NCBI GenBank assembly: GCA_016870515.1
Contig: VGBL01000015.1
Location: forward strand, 1 to 45,309
DNA from: Actinomycetota bacterium
GTDB lineage: Bacteria; Actinomycetota; Actinomycetes; S36-B12
Reading direction: 5' to 3'
Length of the DNA stretch: 45,309 nt
Below, one piece after another: positions 15,997-27,761 of the stretch. How positions within the stretch are numbered: position 1 is the first letter of the stretch; each line of letters begins with the position of its first letter. The notes below the pieces were generated by a model that saw only the letters and a program-made list of their open reading frames with translations, did not search any database and was not told where the DNA came from. Made by a program: the position numbers and the translations under genes.

Positions 15997-16878
15997 CTAA
16001 CTCACTGCCGATGCGAGCGCTACCAACTCCCCCGTGCGCCACATGGTCACCGCCAACAACACTCCCAGGATGGCAAGGACCCCGAGCCATTGCCACAGCG
16101 CACGCGACGCCTTCAGCGGCGGCGGCGTCCACACGAACACCCCGGCTACCACGGCACCCACCACGAGCCCCCCGAAGTGAGCCCGCCAGTCGACGTCAGG
16201 GCTCAGGAAGCCGATGACGACGTTGATGCCCAGGAGCACGAGCACCTGGGTGATATCCCACTTCAGGCGCCGACCGGCCACGATCAGCGCGCCCATGAGC
16301 CCGAAGATGGCTCCGGATGCTCCGACCGACACGGTGCGCGGATCAGAGAACGTGTATGAGGCCACGCTGCCGCCTAGCGCTGCCACGAGGTAGAGCACCA
16401 GGAATCGCACGTGTCCGAGCACCCGCTCCAATGTCGGGCCGAGAGCGAAGAGCACATACATGTTGAAGGCAATGTGCAGGAATGATCCGTGCAGAAACGC
16501 GGCAGTCAGCAGCCGGTACCACTCCCCAAAGAGAGCGATGCCAAACGGCCACATCCCAAACTCGTTGGCGAGCTCGCCAATGCCAACGAGCAACTGGACG
16601 CTGAACACGGCGGCCGTAATGCCAATGACCGTGTAGGTGACGTAGGGGCGCGCGACGAGAGATCCCCCGCTCACGGTGACGGGCTGTCTGACGTTGCGGG
16701 CCGCCTCGCCGACGCACTCGGGGCACTGGAAGCCCACGGGCGCCGACCGCATGCACTCCGGGCAGATGCTGCGATTACAGCGTGTGCAGCGGATGTAGGT
16801 CTGCCGGTCAGGATGCTGCAAGCAGGTGCCGGGAGGGGTAGGACCCGCCGGAATCGGTGGCGGGCTGGCCTCGCTCAC
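15997..16878 (-). CDS. Rhomboid family intramembrane serine protease with N-terminal zinc finger
   Basis: A 293-residue protein. The N-terminal B-box-like zinc finger (C-x2-H, C-x2-C, C-x2-C pattern in CLQHPDRQTYIRCTRC, CPECMRSAP and CPECVGEA) is followed by six or seven membrane helices. The rhomboid catalytic serine is in GASGAIFG and the histidine in AHFGGLVVG; HGSFLHIAFNM is the loop-helix signature. GTG 16878 overlaps the cyclophilin stop (GTGA), showing translational coupling. It cleaves substrates within the membrane; the substrates are unknown. Confidence 0.92.
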   Translation of the reverse strand: MSEASPPPIPAGPTPPGTCLQHPDRQTYIRCTRCNRSICPECMRSAPVGFQCPECVGEAARNVRQPVTVSGGSLVARPYVTYTVIGITAAVFSVQLLVGIGELANEFGMWPFGIALFGEWYRLLTAAFLHGSFLHIAFNMYVLFALGPTLERVLGHVRFLVLYLVAALGGSVASYTFSDPRTVSVGASGAIFGLMGALIVAGRRLKWDITQVLVLLGINVVIGFLSPDVDWRAHFGGLVVGAVVAGVFVWTPPPLKASRALWQWLGVLAILGVLLAVTMWRTGELVALASAVS

Positions 16879-17402
16879 CCGCGCGTGACGGTGATGCCCG
16901 TGATCTCCACCGGGGTCACCGGGCAATCCTGCGCACCGGTCGGCACGGCAGCGATCGCATCCACCACGTCACGTGACGGCTGGTCCGCCACCTCGCCGAA
17001 GATCGAGTGCTTGAAGTTCAGCCACGACGTCGGGGCCACGGTGATGAAGAACTGGGAGCCGTTGGTGTTGGGGCCGGCGTTGGCCATGGCCAGCAGATAG
17101 GGCCGGTCGAACTGCAGTTCGGGGCTGAACTCGTCGTTGAAGCGGTAGCCGGGACCACCCATTCCGGAGCCAAGCGGATCACCACCTTGGATCATGAAGC
17201 CGGGGATGATGCGGTGGAAGATCGTGCCGTCGTAGAGCGGCTTGGTCGTCTTGGTGCGTGCCTGCGGGTCGGTCCACTCCTGGGTGCCCTCGGCGAGCCC
17301 GACGAAGTTCTTGACGGTCTTGGGCGCCTGGTCGGGGTAGAGGATGACGTTGATGACGCCCATCGAGGTGTGCAGCGTGGCCTTGGTGGTGGAGTCGGGC
17401 AT
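16875..17402 (-). CDS. Cyclophilin-type peptidyl-prolyl cis-trans isomerase
   Basis: A 175-residue cytoplasmic cyclophilin without signal peptide. Core motifs are TVKNFVGLAEG, FHRIIPGFMIQGGD, FNDEF, LAMANAGPNTNGSQFFIT and FGEV. ATG 17402 was preferred because the family begins shortly before the ATLHTSMG strand, and AGGA is upstream. It is the counterpart of the origin-proximal ppiA of mycobacteria and is coupled to the rhomboid gene downstream. Confidence 0.95.
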   Translation of the reverse strand: MPDSTTKATLHTSMGVINVILYPDQAPKTVKNFVGLAEGTQEWTDPQARTKTTKPLYDGTIFHRIIPGFMIQGGDPLGSGMGGPGYRFNDEFSPELQFDRPYLLAMANAGPNTNGSQFFITVAPTSWLNFKHSIFGEVADQPSRDVVDAIAAVPTGAQDCPVTPVEITGITVTRG

Positions 17403-17531
17403 GCGGGGATCCTGTCGTGTTGGGGTCGGCATCATCGTACGCACAGACCCGCACCGGAGCTGCTGCACGGTTCGACGGCGTGAGGACCGGGACAAACGGT
17501 GGGTTTGGACCCTTCCGGCGGCTCATTTCAA

Positions 17532-17560
17532 CCGTTTCTCCCACATTGTGGGAGAAACGG
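17532..17560. promoter_or_regulatory. 29-bp perfect palindrome upstream of the cyclophilin gene
   Basis: CCGTTTCTCCCACA (17532-17545), one central T, then the exact reverse complement TGTGGGAGAAACGG (17547-17560). It lies 130 bp upstream of the cyclophilin start and 26 bp past the end of the FrnE pseudogene. It could be an operator for a dimeric regulator or, as RNA, a 12-bp stem with a five-base loop acting as terminator of the dead frnE gene. There is no T-run in either direction. Confidence 0.6.
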
Positions 17561-17585
17561 GAGGGGGTGCGGGTTGGGTTGGGCG

Positions 17586-18014
17586 TTAGCGGGCGGGGGC
17601 TTGGGCCTGGTCGGGCGCGCTGAGGAAGACATCCAGCGGCTGGGCTCCGGAGACGCCGGGGTCCGGTCGACGACGCAGAACGACACGCCGGAGGCACCGA
17701 AGGTGCGTGCGAGCACCTGGTCCTGGACCACCTGATCGAGATACGCCGTGCCCGCTGAGCATCTCGCCAGCCGTATCAGCGTCGAGCCCGACCTCGCACG
17801 CCAAACCCACAAGGTCATCGACGCGGAAGACGCCGCAGGATGCTCGATCGTCGGCTCAGTCGTGGTGCTAGCCATCGGACCTAGCTGGAACGCGCGATGC
17901 ACGATCTCCACCTCGTTGGCGATGCCCCCGCTCCGCGAGCGCACTCTGCAAGCGGCGCTTGCCGATGCAGCACCAGGGACAGACGACATCGGCCTAAACG
18001 TCGATCTGTATACG
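17586..18014 (-). pseudogene. Decayed FrnE/DsbA-family oxidoreductase abutting tRNA-Ala
   Basis: Read on the minus strand from the base after tRNA-Ala, the frames can be stitched into a FrnE-like protein: RIQIDV, a TAG stop where Trp is expected, ADVVCPWCCIGKRRLQSALAE (with the CxxC redox motif), a frameshift, NEVEIVHRAFQLGP, TEPTIEH, a gap lacking the middle of the protein, DDLVGLACEVGLDADTAGEM, a shift to TAYLDQVVQDQVLA and FGASGVSFCVVD, and a shift back to GVSGAQPLDVFLSAPDQA, then stop at 17586. At least one nonsense mutation, three frameshifts, a large deletion and loss of the start codon are visible. Intact relatives are about 220-240 residues. Confidence 0.85.
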
Positions 18015-18087
18015 TGGAGGCTAGGGGACTCGAACCCCTGACTTCTGCCTTGCAAAGGCAGCGCTCTACCAACTGAGCTAAGCCCCC
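18015..18087 (-). tRNA. tRNA-Ala(UGC)
   Basis: A 73-base cloverleaf. The acceptor GGGGGCT pairs with AGCCTCC and contains the G3-U70 wobble pair, the main identity element for alanyl-tRNA synthetase. The anticodon loop is TTTGCAA with anticodon TGC, and the T-loop is TTCGAGT. CCA is not encoded: after discriminator A73 the sequence goes straight into the frnE pseudogene. Confidence 0.97.
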
Positions 18088-18204
18088 GGAGGACCATCCG
18101 ATGCTACGGGATCGGGTCCATGGCGCCCGACCGGCACCACATCCCCCGGCAGTGTCCGGGCCACGGAGCCGTGGCGCGCATGATGGCGCACCACATGGGC
18201 CGGT

Positions 18205-18390
18205 GGCGGGGCGCATCAATAGCAGCGCGAAAAGCGCGGACACTGCAGCGATGATGACCGCGACCATGAGGCTGCTGGTGATGACGTAGGACACGTAGGT
18301 CAAGGCCAGCATTGCCACGGCCGAGCCGAAGTTGCTAACGGTTTAGACGGCCACCAACACCTGGACGCGCGGATTCCCGCGAAGTACTCC
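18205..18390 (-). pseudogene. Membrane-transporter remnant between the tRNAs
   Basis: On the minus strand one frame reads VLRGNPRVQVLVAV, an in-frame TAA (18343-18345), TVSNFGSAVAMLALTYV and a second hydrophobic stretch ending LLLMR. Two membrane helices with a GNPR lead-in resemble the first helices of MFS transporters. The stop, and the lack of any continuation before tRNA-Ala, mark it as a fragment. Family assignment is tentative. Confidence 0.4.
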
Positions 18391-18408
18391 CGTGGGGCTT
18401 CGCCTGGC

Positions 18409-18438
18409 GCAGCGTCAGCGCTTAGGCGCTGACGCTGC
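18409..18438. terminator. 13-bp stem hairpin downstream of DLW-39 gene
   Basis: GCAGCGTCAGCGC (18409-18421) pairs perfectly with GCGCTGACGCTGC (18426-18438) around a four-base loop TTAG. It sits 5 bp past the stop of the DLW-39 gene on the minus strand, the expected position for a terminator of the tRNA-Ile/DLW-39 transcript. No long T-run is present. Confidence 0.75.
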
Positions 18439-18443
18439 TGTAA

Positions 18444-18569
18444 CTACGTGAGGTCCGGGACCGAGGTCGCCTCGGTCCACAGGTCGTCCTCGGCGCGGCT
18501 CGCCATGACCTGGCGATAGACGAGGTAGCCGATACCGGCCAGGGCGACGACGAGCAATAGTTTCTTCAT
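18444..18569 (-). CDS. DLW-39 family small protein
   Basis: A 41-residue protein: MKK, a single hydrophobic helix (LLLVVALAGIGYLVYRQV), then ASRAEDDLWTEATSV with the DLW motif that names this small actinobacterial family. It is probably a single-pass membrane protein of unknown function. Its ATG begins one base after the 3' end of tRNA-Ile, leaving no room for a ribosome binding site on a processed transcript. A strong hairpin follows 5 bp after the stop. Confidence 0.88.
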   Translation of the reverse strand: MKKLLLVVALAGIGYLVYRQVMASRAEDDLWTEATSVPDLT

Positions 18570-18570
18570 G

Positions 18571-18645
18571 TGGGCCTAGGTGGACTTGAACCACCGACCT
18601 CTTCCTTATCAGGGAAGCGCTCTAACCGAGCTGAGCTATAGGCCC
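18571..18645 (-). tRNA. tRNA-Ile(GAU)
   Basis: A 75-base cloverleaf. The acceptor GGGCCTA pairs with TAGGCCC, the D-arm is GCTCAGCTCGGTTAGAGC, the anticodon loop is CTGATAA with anticodon GAT, and the T-arm is GGTGGTTCAAGTCCACC. No CCA is encoded. It lies downstream of DUF3566 and the membrane aminopropyltransferase-like gene, as in other actinobacterial origin regions. Confidence 0.97.
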
Positions 18646-18687
18646 CAAGCAGCCAACGTAGAGTACACAGCGACGGGGACGTTTGCT

Positions 18688-20736
18688 CTAGATTCTACGA
18701 ACCGGAGCACCCGACAGGTGACGGCGACCGACGAGCACGGCGGCGAGGTAGATCACGGCCGCGACGATGAGCAGGAAGCGGTAGCCGGTCAGCAGCGAGA
18801 GGTACTCCAGGCAGCCGCCGATCATGGCGCCGAAGAGATTAGCGGCGAAGGCGGCCGTCGGGTTGGCCGCCCCCTTGAACCGGGACGTGAAGTAGAGGTT
18901 GGCGCAGAAGATGGGGGCGAATGCCAGGATCACCGCCGCCAGTAGGCGCAGCGGCACCGGCAGGGTCAGCAGCCAGGCGTTGGGGATAAGCCAGGCAACG
19001 GCCAAGGAGATGAAGAGGCCCGCGATTATGGGGGCTCGCGGCACGGTGAAGCGGCGCGTCACCTCGATGGCACACAACACGGCGATCAAGACTCCAGCGA
19101 AGACAAGGGCGTTGACCAGCCACGTCGTGCCGAAGAGCAGCGCGAACGTCGTGATCGATCGCGTCTCGAGGAGCAGGAACGCCATGCCCATGAGGAACAG
19201 ATCCGCGTAGCCGCGCATTTGCCTCAGCGGACCCCCGACGACGCGAATCGCGATCAGGCAGACGCCCAGGATCAGCGCGATCACCAGCAGGTAGAGCCCG
19301 GGGATGGACGCGTTCTTGAGGTAGAGGAAGGGATGGTCATCTGCCGACGGCACGGGGATGTCCTCGCCGAGGGCGACGATTGCGTCACGTTCCCACACGG
19401 CCCCCGGCGCGCACACGGCATTGTCCGCAGACTTGCCGACCGCGATCACGGCCAGCGACTGCACGGCGGTGAATCGATCCAGGCAGGGTGCGTGACCGAA
19501 GACGCCCTCGACGGTGCCCGCCAGGCGATTGATGAGCCAGTCCTCGCGGTAGTAGTTGTACATCGCGAAGACGCCGTCGGGGCTGAGGTGGTCGTATGCC
19601 TCCTGGATCGACTCCCGCGTGAAGAGGTAGGACTCCAGTCGCAGCTGGCTCGCGCCCGAGACGAGGGTCAAGGAGTCCGGCAGGGCGAAGAGGATGAGGT
19701 CGTACTCGTGGTCCGTGCGCGAGAGGAACGCGCGGCCATCGTCGATGTAAACACTGACCCTCGGGTCGGCGTAGGGCTGGTTGGGGTTCTTCTCGACGCC
19801 GATCTGCTGGATGCGCGGATCGATCTCGACGGCATCGACGCTCTGAGCCCCTCGCTTCAGCGCCAGCGCGACATCGGTGCCGGTGCCCGCCCCGATGATG
19901 AGCACGCGGCCCAGTGGATTGTCGACAGCGCGCTCGTAGGGGCGCCCATACATCGGCTCCATATCCAGGCGCTTATTCGCATCGAGCACGTTTTGGTGCG
20001 GGATGCCATTGACCTGGATGGCCGTCCACGGACCCGACTCCTCGCTCACGTAGTCCTGGGTCGTCACCTTGTAGTACGGCGACCACGAGACACCTGGTGC
20101 GACCGACTCCAGCACCAGGATGACGATGATGGCGGCACTCGCGATCCACGACAGCACGGGCAGTCGGCGGCCATAGAGCAGGATCAGCGTGACGAGCATG
20201 ACCGATGGCCAGACCCATGACGGCGCACGCAGGAACGAGATCACGGTGAAGAGCAGGGTGCCGCCGATCGAGCCAACGATGTCCCAGCGATAGGCATCGA
20301 GGGCGGTGAACTCGATGAACGCGCGGCCCGTGATCTCACCGAGACTGGTCATGGCTAGGGCCACGACCACGAAGACCAGTGGCAGCGTGACCCACGTGGG
20401 CAGGCCCGTAGGTCGCACCTCGGTGAAGAAGATCAGGTCGGTGGACGACCCCTCGATCTTCGCGGGGAAGACGGTGATGAAGGCGACGAGGACGAGCACG
20501 GTGATCGGCGCGTAGCGGCCGAAGTCGAAGGAACGACGAGCCCGCAGGAATCCCAACCCGATGCCGAGGAAGGCCGCCAGCAGGATCAGATTGGAGAAGT
20601 AGGACAGGTGGACGAGGTTTGCCCCCGACCATCGGATGAGGGCAAGTTGCACAAATAGCATGAGGCCGCTGGCAGCAACGAGACGGACACGGGCCGGGAG
20701 AAGGACCGCGCGCGGCGTCGTTCCGGTCGCGGTCAC
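18688..20736 (-). CDS. Membrane protein with spermidine-synthase-like domain
   Basis: A 682-residue protein. The N-terminal third has about seven membrane helices. The middle third is a Rossmann methyltransferase/aminopropyltransferase-like domain with LIIGAGTGTDVALALKRGA (motif I), VDAVEIDPRI and VSVYIDDGRAFLSR. The C-terminal third is again membrane-embedded (five or six helices). GTG 20736 was chosen; the longer frame overlaps the DUF3566 gene without similarity. Membrane-fused spermidine-synthase-like proteins are widespread but poorly characterised, so polyamine synthesis is not proven. It is 22 bp downstream of the DUF3566 gene. Confidence 0.8.
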   Translation of the reverse strand: MTATGTTPRAVLLPARVRLVAASGLMLFVQLALIRWSGANLVHLSYFSNLILLAAFLGIGLGFLRARRSFDFGRYAPITVLVLVAFITVFPAKIEGSSTDLIFFTEVRPTGLPTWVTLPLVFVVVALAMTSLGEITGRAFIEFTALDAYRWDIVGSIGGTLLFTVISFLRAPSWVWPSVMLVTLILLYGRRLPVLSWIASAAIIVILVLESVAPGVSWSPYYKVTTQDYVSEESGPWTAIQVNGIPHQNVLDANKRLDMEPMYGRPYERAVDNPLGRVLIIGAGTGTDVALALKRGAQSVDAVEIDPRIQQIGVEKNPNQPYADPRVSVYIDDGRAFLSRTDHEYDLILFALPDSLTLVSGASQLRLESYLFTRESIQEAYDHLSPDGVFAMYNYYREDWLINRLAGTVEGVFGHAPCLDRFTAVQSLAVIAVGKSADNAVCAPGAVWERDAIVALGEDIPVPSADDHPFLYLKNASIPGLYLLVIALILGVCLIAIRVVGGPLRQMRGYADLFLMGMAFLLLETRSITTFALLFGTTWLVNALVFAGVLIAVLCAIEVTRRFTVPRAPIIAGLFISLAVAWLIPNAWLLTLPVPLRLLAAVILAFAPIFCANLYFTSRFKGAANPTAAFAANLFGAMIGGCLEYLSLLTGYRFLLIVAAVIYLAAVLVGRRHLSGAPVRRI

Positions 20737-20758
20737 CCCGGCACGGTAGCGCGAACGA

Positions 20759-21328
20759 CTAGAAGGCGTCGGTAAACGTGACCTCGACACCGCCGGTAAT
20801 GCCGACCGTGAGGTTATAGAGCACGGCGAATATGCCGGCCAGGATCGACACGAGGACGATCTCAAATGCGGCCACGACGACGGCGATCCCCATGACGCGG
20901 TCGAATGCGAGCACTGCCTCGAGGTCGAAGGTCGTCGTGCCCGAACCGATCACCTCGTCGACATTGCGCGCCATCGTGGCGATGACCCCGCTGTAGTCGA
21001 GGAGGTACCAGGCACCGGCCACAGCGGACACGATGACGATCGCCATTGCCACCGACAGCATGAATGCGACCTTCATCACCGACCACGCGTCGAGGCGATA
21101 GACGTAAAGTCGCGCGCGCCTGGGAGCGCCTCGCGCCTTGCCGCGCAGTGCTGCCTTTGGTGCGTGACTGACCACGGGCGGCGAAGGCGGCGGCGCCTCG
21201 AGCACAGGCGGGATTCCCACTACCGGGGTCGCGTCGCGACTGCTCACCTTGTCGAGGGTGCGCCCTATCGGCGTAGGCGACACGGGCCCCTCGGCGGGGG
21301 TACCGGTCACCGCGCTGCTGGACACCAA
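20759..21328 (-). CDS. DUF3566 transmembrane protein
   Basis: A 189-residue protein. A Pro/Ala-rich cytoplasmic N-terminal half (residues 1-65) precedes RRARLYVYRLDAWSVMKVAF, the DUF3566 entry motif, and two membrane helices separated by an extracytoplasmic loop, with FAVLYNLTVGITGGV near the C-terminus. It is the direct counterpart of the protein encoded after gyrA in mycobacteria and streptomycetes. The function is unknown. It starts 30 bp after the gyrA stop and is probably co-transcribed. Confidence 0.92.
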   Translation of the reverse strand: MVSSSAVTGTPAEGPVSPTPIGRTLDKVSSRDATPVVGIPPVLEAPPPSPPVVSHAPKAALRGKARGAPRRARLYVYRLDAWSVMKVAFMLSVAMAIVIVSAVAGAWYLLDYSGVIATMARNVDEVIGSGTTTFDLEAVLAFDRVMGIAVVVAAFEIVLVSILAGIFAVLYNLTVGITGGVEVTFTDAF

Positions 21329-21358
21329 GCCCTCCCGATCGTGCGTGAAGCCACCAGA

Positions 21359-23902
<2,544 letters not shown>

Positions 23903-23920
23903 GTCGAGACTCCCGGGTCA

Positions 23921-25876
23921 TCAGATGTCGAGGAAACGCACGTCGCGTGCGTTGCGCTGGATGAAGTTGCGACGGGACTCCACGTCCTCCCCCATGAGGA
24001 CGCTGAAGGTCTCGTCGGCCTGGGCCGCGTCGTCGAGGGTGACCTGCAAGAGGACGCGGCGAGCGGGATCCATGGTGGTCTCCCAAAGTTCGTCGGCGTT
24101 CATCTCGCCCAGGCCCTTGTAGCGCTGGATGCCCTCTTCCTTGGGTAACTTCTTGCCCGCAGCGAGGCCAGCCTCAAGGAGCGCATCGCGCTCTCGGTCG
24201 GAGTAGGCGTATTCGGGGGTTTCCCGCTGCCACTTGAGCTTAAAGAGCGGCGGCTGCGCGAGGAAGACGTAGCCCTCGGTGATGAGCTTGGGCATGAACC
24301 GGAAGATGAGGGTGAGCAGCAGCGTGCGGATGTGCTGGCCATCAACGTCGGCGTCGGCCATCAACACGAGCTTGTGGTAGCGCAGTCGGTTGATGTCGAA
24401 GTCGTCGTGGACGCCGGTGCCGAGCGCCGAGATGAGCGCCTGCACCTCGTTGTTTTGCAGCACCTTGTCGATGCGTGCCTTCTCGACGTTGAGGATCTTG
24501 CCGCGAATGGGCAGGATCGCCTGCGTGCGCGGGTCGCGACCCTGGCGCGCGGAACCGCCGGCCGAATCGCCCTCGACGATGAAGACCTCGCACTCCTCCG
24601 GCTCGCGGCTGGAGCAGTCGATGAGCTTGCCGGGCATGCCCGCACCGCCGAGGAGTCCCTTGCGATTGCGGGCCAGGTCGCGCGCCTTACGGGCTGCGAT
24701 GCGCGCGGTGGCGGCGTTAACAGCCTTGCGGGCGATGTCCTTGCCTTCGGCCGGGTTTTGCTCGAGCCACGCACCGAGTTGATCGTTGACGACCTTCTGC
24801 ACGAATGTCTTCATTTCGGTGTTGCCGAGCTTGCCCTTGGTCTGGCCTTCGAATTGGGGCTCCTTGAGCTTTACGCTAACGATCGCGGTGATTCCCTCGC
24901 GCACGTCTTCACCCGAGAGGTTGGCGTCCTTCTCCTTGAGGATGCTCCACTCGCGCGCGAACTTGTTGAGCAGCGAGGTCAGGGCCGCACGGAACCCTTC
25001 CTCGTGCGTGCCCCCCTCGGTCGTGTTGATGGTGTTGGCGAAGGTGTGGACTGCCTCGTTGTAGCCGGCATTCCACTGCATGGCGATCTCCGCCTGAAGA
25101 CCCTTCTTGTCATCCTCGCCCGCGAGTTCGATCACCGATGGATTCCCCACGCCCTTGCTGGAGTTGAGGTGGCGCACGAAATCAGCGATGCCGCCCTCGT
25201 AGTGATAGGTCACCTCGGCGATGTCGTCGCCGCCGAACTCCTCGACCAGGCCCGGGCGACGACGCTCGTCGATGAGGGTGAGGGTGAGGCCGCGATTGAG
25301 GAATGCCATCTCCTGGAACCGGCGTGCCAGAGTCGCGGTGTCGTACCAGGTTGTCTCGAAGATATTGGTGTCCGCCCAGAATGTCACCGTCGTGCCGTGC
25401 TCGTCAGTCTTGGCACCCTTCTTCAGTGGCGCCGTGGGTACGCCGTGCTCATAGGTCTGCGTCCACACGAAGCCATCGCGCTTGATCTCGACATCGAGCC
25501 GAGTGGATAGCGCGTTGACAACCGACACTCCTACTCCGTGGAGGCCGCCGGAGACGGAGTAGCCACCGCCGCCAAACTTGCCGCCGGCGTGCAAGACGGT
25601 GAGCACGACTTCGACGGCGGGCTTCTTCTCTACGAGGTGCTCATCGACCGGGATGCCGCGACCGTTGTCGGTGACGCGCACGCCGCCATCGGCCAGGAGT
25701 GTGACGGTGATGTGGGTGGCGTAGCCGGCCATTGCTTCATCGACGGAATTGTCGACGACCTCGTAGACGATGTGGTGCAGGCCACGCTCGCCGGTCGAGC
25801 CGATGTACATGCCGGGGCGCTTGCGGACGGCGTCGAGGCCTTCGAGCACGGTGATGGCGCTGGCGTCATACGACAC
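23921..25876 (-). CDS. gyrB: DNA gyrase subunit B
   Basis: A 651-residue GyrB. The ATPase domain shows [19 protein letters not shown] and [15 protein letters not shown]. The TOPRIM domain has EGDSAGGSA and DADVDGQHI. The C-terminus ends [17 protein letters not shown] 25876 was chosen because AGGAGG lies ten bases upstream; the 24-codon upstream extension has no family similarity. It is the ATP-driven partner of GyrA in the same transcription unit. Confidence 0.98.
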   Translation of the reverse strand: MSYDASAITVLEGLDAVRKRPGMYIGSTGERGLHHIVYEVVDNSVDEAMAGYATHITVTLLADGGVRVTDNGRGIPVDEHLVEKKPAVEVVLTVLHAGGKFGGGGYSVSGGLHGVGVSVVNALSTRLDVEIKRDGFVWTQTYEHGVPTAPLKKGAKTDEHGTTVTFWADTNIFETTWYDTATLARRFQEMAFLNRGLTLTLIDERRRPGLVEEFGGDDIAEVTYHYEGGIADFVRHLNSSKGVGNPSVIELAGEDDKKGLQAEIAMQWNAGYNEAVHTFANTINTTEGGTHEEGFRAALTSLLNKFAREWSILKEKDANLSGEDVREGITAIVSVKLKEPQFEGQTKGKLGNTEMKTFVQKVVNDQLGAWLEQNPAEGKDIARKAVNAATARIAARKARDLARNRKGLLGGAGMPGKLIDCSSREPEECEVFIVEGDSAGGSARQGRDPRTQAILPIRGKILNVEKARIDKVLQNNEVQALISALGTGVHDDFDINRLRYHKLVLMADADVDGQHIRTLLLTLIFRFMPKLITEGYVFLAQPPLFKLKWQRETPEYAYSDRERDALLEAGLAAGKKLPKEEGIQRYKGLGEMNADELWETTMDPARRVLLQVTLDDAAQADETFSVLMGEDVESRRNFIQRNARDVRFLDI

Positions 25877-26081
25877 GGGCGGGCTGCCTCCTGGTCTGCG
25901 GTCGACGGCCGGGGGGCCGCCAGATCGGGGGATATGGCGGATCTCCACCGAAGTCTCATCCTAACGACCAAACCCCACCCACGTATGCCCGGGACGGGCC
26001 CTGGGGACGGCTTGGAGCAATCAGCAGGGGGGGTCACAACCATCATGGTGCCCCCCGGCCTCGAATCGCTCTGCGTAGCGC

Positions 26082-26627
26082 TCAGCCGTAGGTGTCCCGG
26101 GGGCCAGGACCGGGGACTCGCCGGGTGCCCGTCGCCCGTCGCGGGGGTGCCGGACCCACGACCTTGATGCGGTCGACGATGCCGATTCCCAGGGTCTGCG
26201 TGATGCGTTGCGAGATCTGTGGGATCAGGGTGCGCACCTGGGTTGCCCAGGCCGTCGACTCGGCGCGCAGGAGGAGTTCCCGGCCGTTCTCGGTCTCGGT
26301 GACGGCGTCGGGGACCACGTGGTCGGCGATGTCCGGGCCCACGATCTGGGTCCAAAGAGCCGCTAGGCCGCCCGCGCCGATCTCGGCTTCCACGCCCTGG
26401 TCGCGCACCCATGTGCGCAGGACATCGTCGACGCGCTGCGGATCGCGGTCGTCGGTGTGCGCGCTTGAGTAGGGGCTCTGCCGTCGTCCGGCGTCGCTTG
26501 ACCAGGTTTGTTTCGGTGCATTCTTGGCCGACCATTTCGCTCGAGCAATGAGTGCGCGAGCTAGGTCCGGGCCCGCCGAGACGGCTAGGCCGTCCCTGTC
26601 GGGTGGGGTGGGGTTGCCATCAGCCAC
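26082..26627 (-). CDS. dciA: DUF721/DciA family helicase-operator protein
   Basis: A 181-residue protein. The DUF721 core is [33 protein letters not shown] and [15 protein letters not shown], then LIPQISQRI. DciA loads or activates the DnaB helicase in bacteria lacking DnaC/DnaI, consistent with no dnaC being seen here. GTG 26627 overlaps the recF stop by 8 bp, indicating coupling. The residues before position 70 are low-complexity and poorly conserved, as usual in actinobacteria. Confidence 0.88.
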   Translation of the reverse strand: MADGNPTPPDRDGLAVSAGPDLARALIARAKWSAKNAPKQTWSSDAGRRQSPYSSAHTDDRDPQRVDDVLRTWVRDQGVEAEIGAGGLAALWTQIVGPDIADHVVPDAVTETENGRELLLRAESTAWATQVRTLIPQISQRITQTLGIGIVDRIKVVGPAPPRRATGTRRVPGPGPRDTYG

Positions 26628-27756
26628 AGCGTTCCACCGTCCCGTCCATGACGTCGAAGCGTGCACCCTCCAGGAGGGCGGGCACATCTTCCGCAACAGC
26701 CGCCGTGATCAGCACCTGGGGGGCCTGCGCCACGCGCCCGGCAAGGTGGGCTCGGCGTGATGCATCGAGTTCTGCGAAGACATCGTCCAGCACGAGCACG
26801 GGCGGTGCCGCCTCCTCGGTGAGTAGGTCGTAGCACGCCAAGCGCAGGGAGAGTGCCGCCGACCAGGACTCGCCGTGCGATGCATAGCCCTTGACGGGGG
26901 CTGGCCCAAGGGTGAGGAGAAGGTCATCGCGATGCGGACCCACGAGCGTCACCCCCCGATCGAGCTCGTCACGCCGCCGCTCGGCCATGGCGGCGAGAAG
27001 GCCCTCACGCGCCGCGACGATGTCTGTCGTCGCCAGATGGGGGACGCTCGTCTCATAGTCAAAGTCGATCGTATCGCCGCTGTCGATGAGTTCGGCGTAC
27101 GCCGACGCCGCACGTGGGCGCAGGAGGTCGGCGAGTTCACGTCGGCTGACGGTTATCTCCGCTCCCAGCGACGCGATCTGGTCATCCCATACCTCGAGAG
27201 TGCGGGTCACATCCTGCGGATTAGTCCGCCTTGCCGCCCCGGCTGACTTGAGCAGCGCATTGCGTTGCTTCAGCAATCGGTCGTAGTCGGCACGCGTGCC
27301 CGCCAGCCGTGGGTGGCGCTGGACAAGCAGGTCATCGAGGAATCGGCGGCGCTCAGCAGGATCCCCCTTGACCAGAGCGAGATCTTCGGGGGCGAAGACC
27401 ACCGTGCGGACGATGCCGAGGATCTCACGGGTGCGTGGCACGGGTGACTTGTTGATCCGGGCCCGGTTGGCCTTGCCGGCCGTGATCTCGACCTCCACCT
27501 GCAGTGAGCGGTCGTCGCGCACGACATCGGCGCGGATCAGGGCGCGCTCGGTTCCTCTTCGCACGAGGGGAGCGTCTGACGCCACGCGATGGCTGCCCAG
27601 TGTGGAGAGATAGACGACCGCCTCGATGAGATTGGTCTTGCCCTGCCCGTTGCGCCCAACAAACGACGAGATGCCTGGCTCGAGGGACACCTCGAGATGC
27701 TCGTAGTTGCGGAAGTCAGCGAGCGAAATGTGCCGGACGATCGCGGGCGAATCCAC
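26620..27756 (-). CDS. recF: DNA replication and repair protein RecF
   Basis: A 378-residue SMC-like ATPase. Motifs are [15 protein letters not shown], Walker [10 protein letters not shown], the signature region [10 protein letters not shown], and Walker [17 protein letters not shown]. It loads RecA at gaps with RecO and RecR. GTG 27756 lies 5 bp after the dnaN stop, and the gene is followed by the overlapping dciA, giving the standard dnaN-recF-dciA-gyrB order. Confidence 0.97.
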   Translation of the reverse strand: MDSPAIVRHISLADFRNYEHLEVSLEPGISSFVGRNGQGKTNLIEAVVYLSTLGSHRVASDAPLVRRGTERALIRADVVRDDRSLQVEVEITAGKANRARINKSPVPRTREILGIVRTVVFAPEDLALVKGDPAERRRFLDDLLVQRHPRLAGTRADYDRLLKQRNALLKSAGAARRTNPQDVTRTLEVWDDQIASLGAEITVSRRELADLLRPRAASAYAELIDSGDTIDFDYETSVPHLATTDIVAAREGLLAAMAERRRDELDRGVTLVGPHRDDLLLTLGPAPVKGYASHGESWSAALSLRLACYDLLTEEAAPPVLVLDDVFAELDASRRAHLAGRVAQAPQVLITAAVAEDVPALLEGARFDVMDGTVERCG

Positions 27757-27761
27757 GGGCG

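Noticed and set aside
17586-17810. Stand-alone 74-residue minus-strand gene
   Set aside because: It is one frame of the broken frnE gene; its middle part is frameshift nonsense.
24332-25510. 392-residue plus-strand frame opposite gyrB
   Set aside because: Same reason: it mirrors intact gyrB and has no domain of its own.
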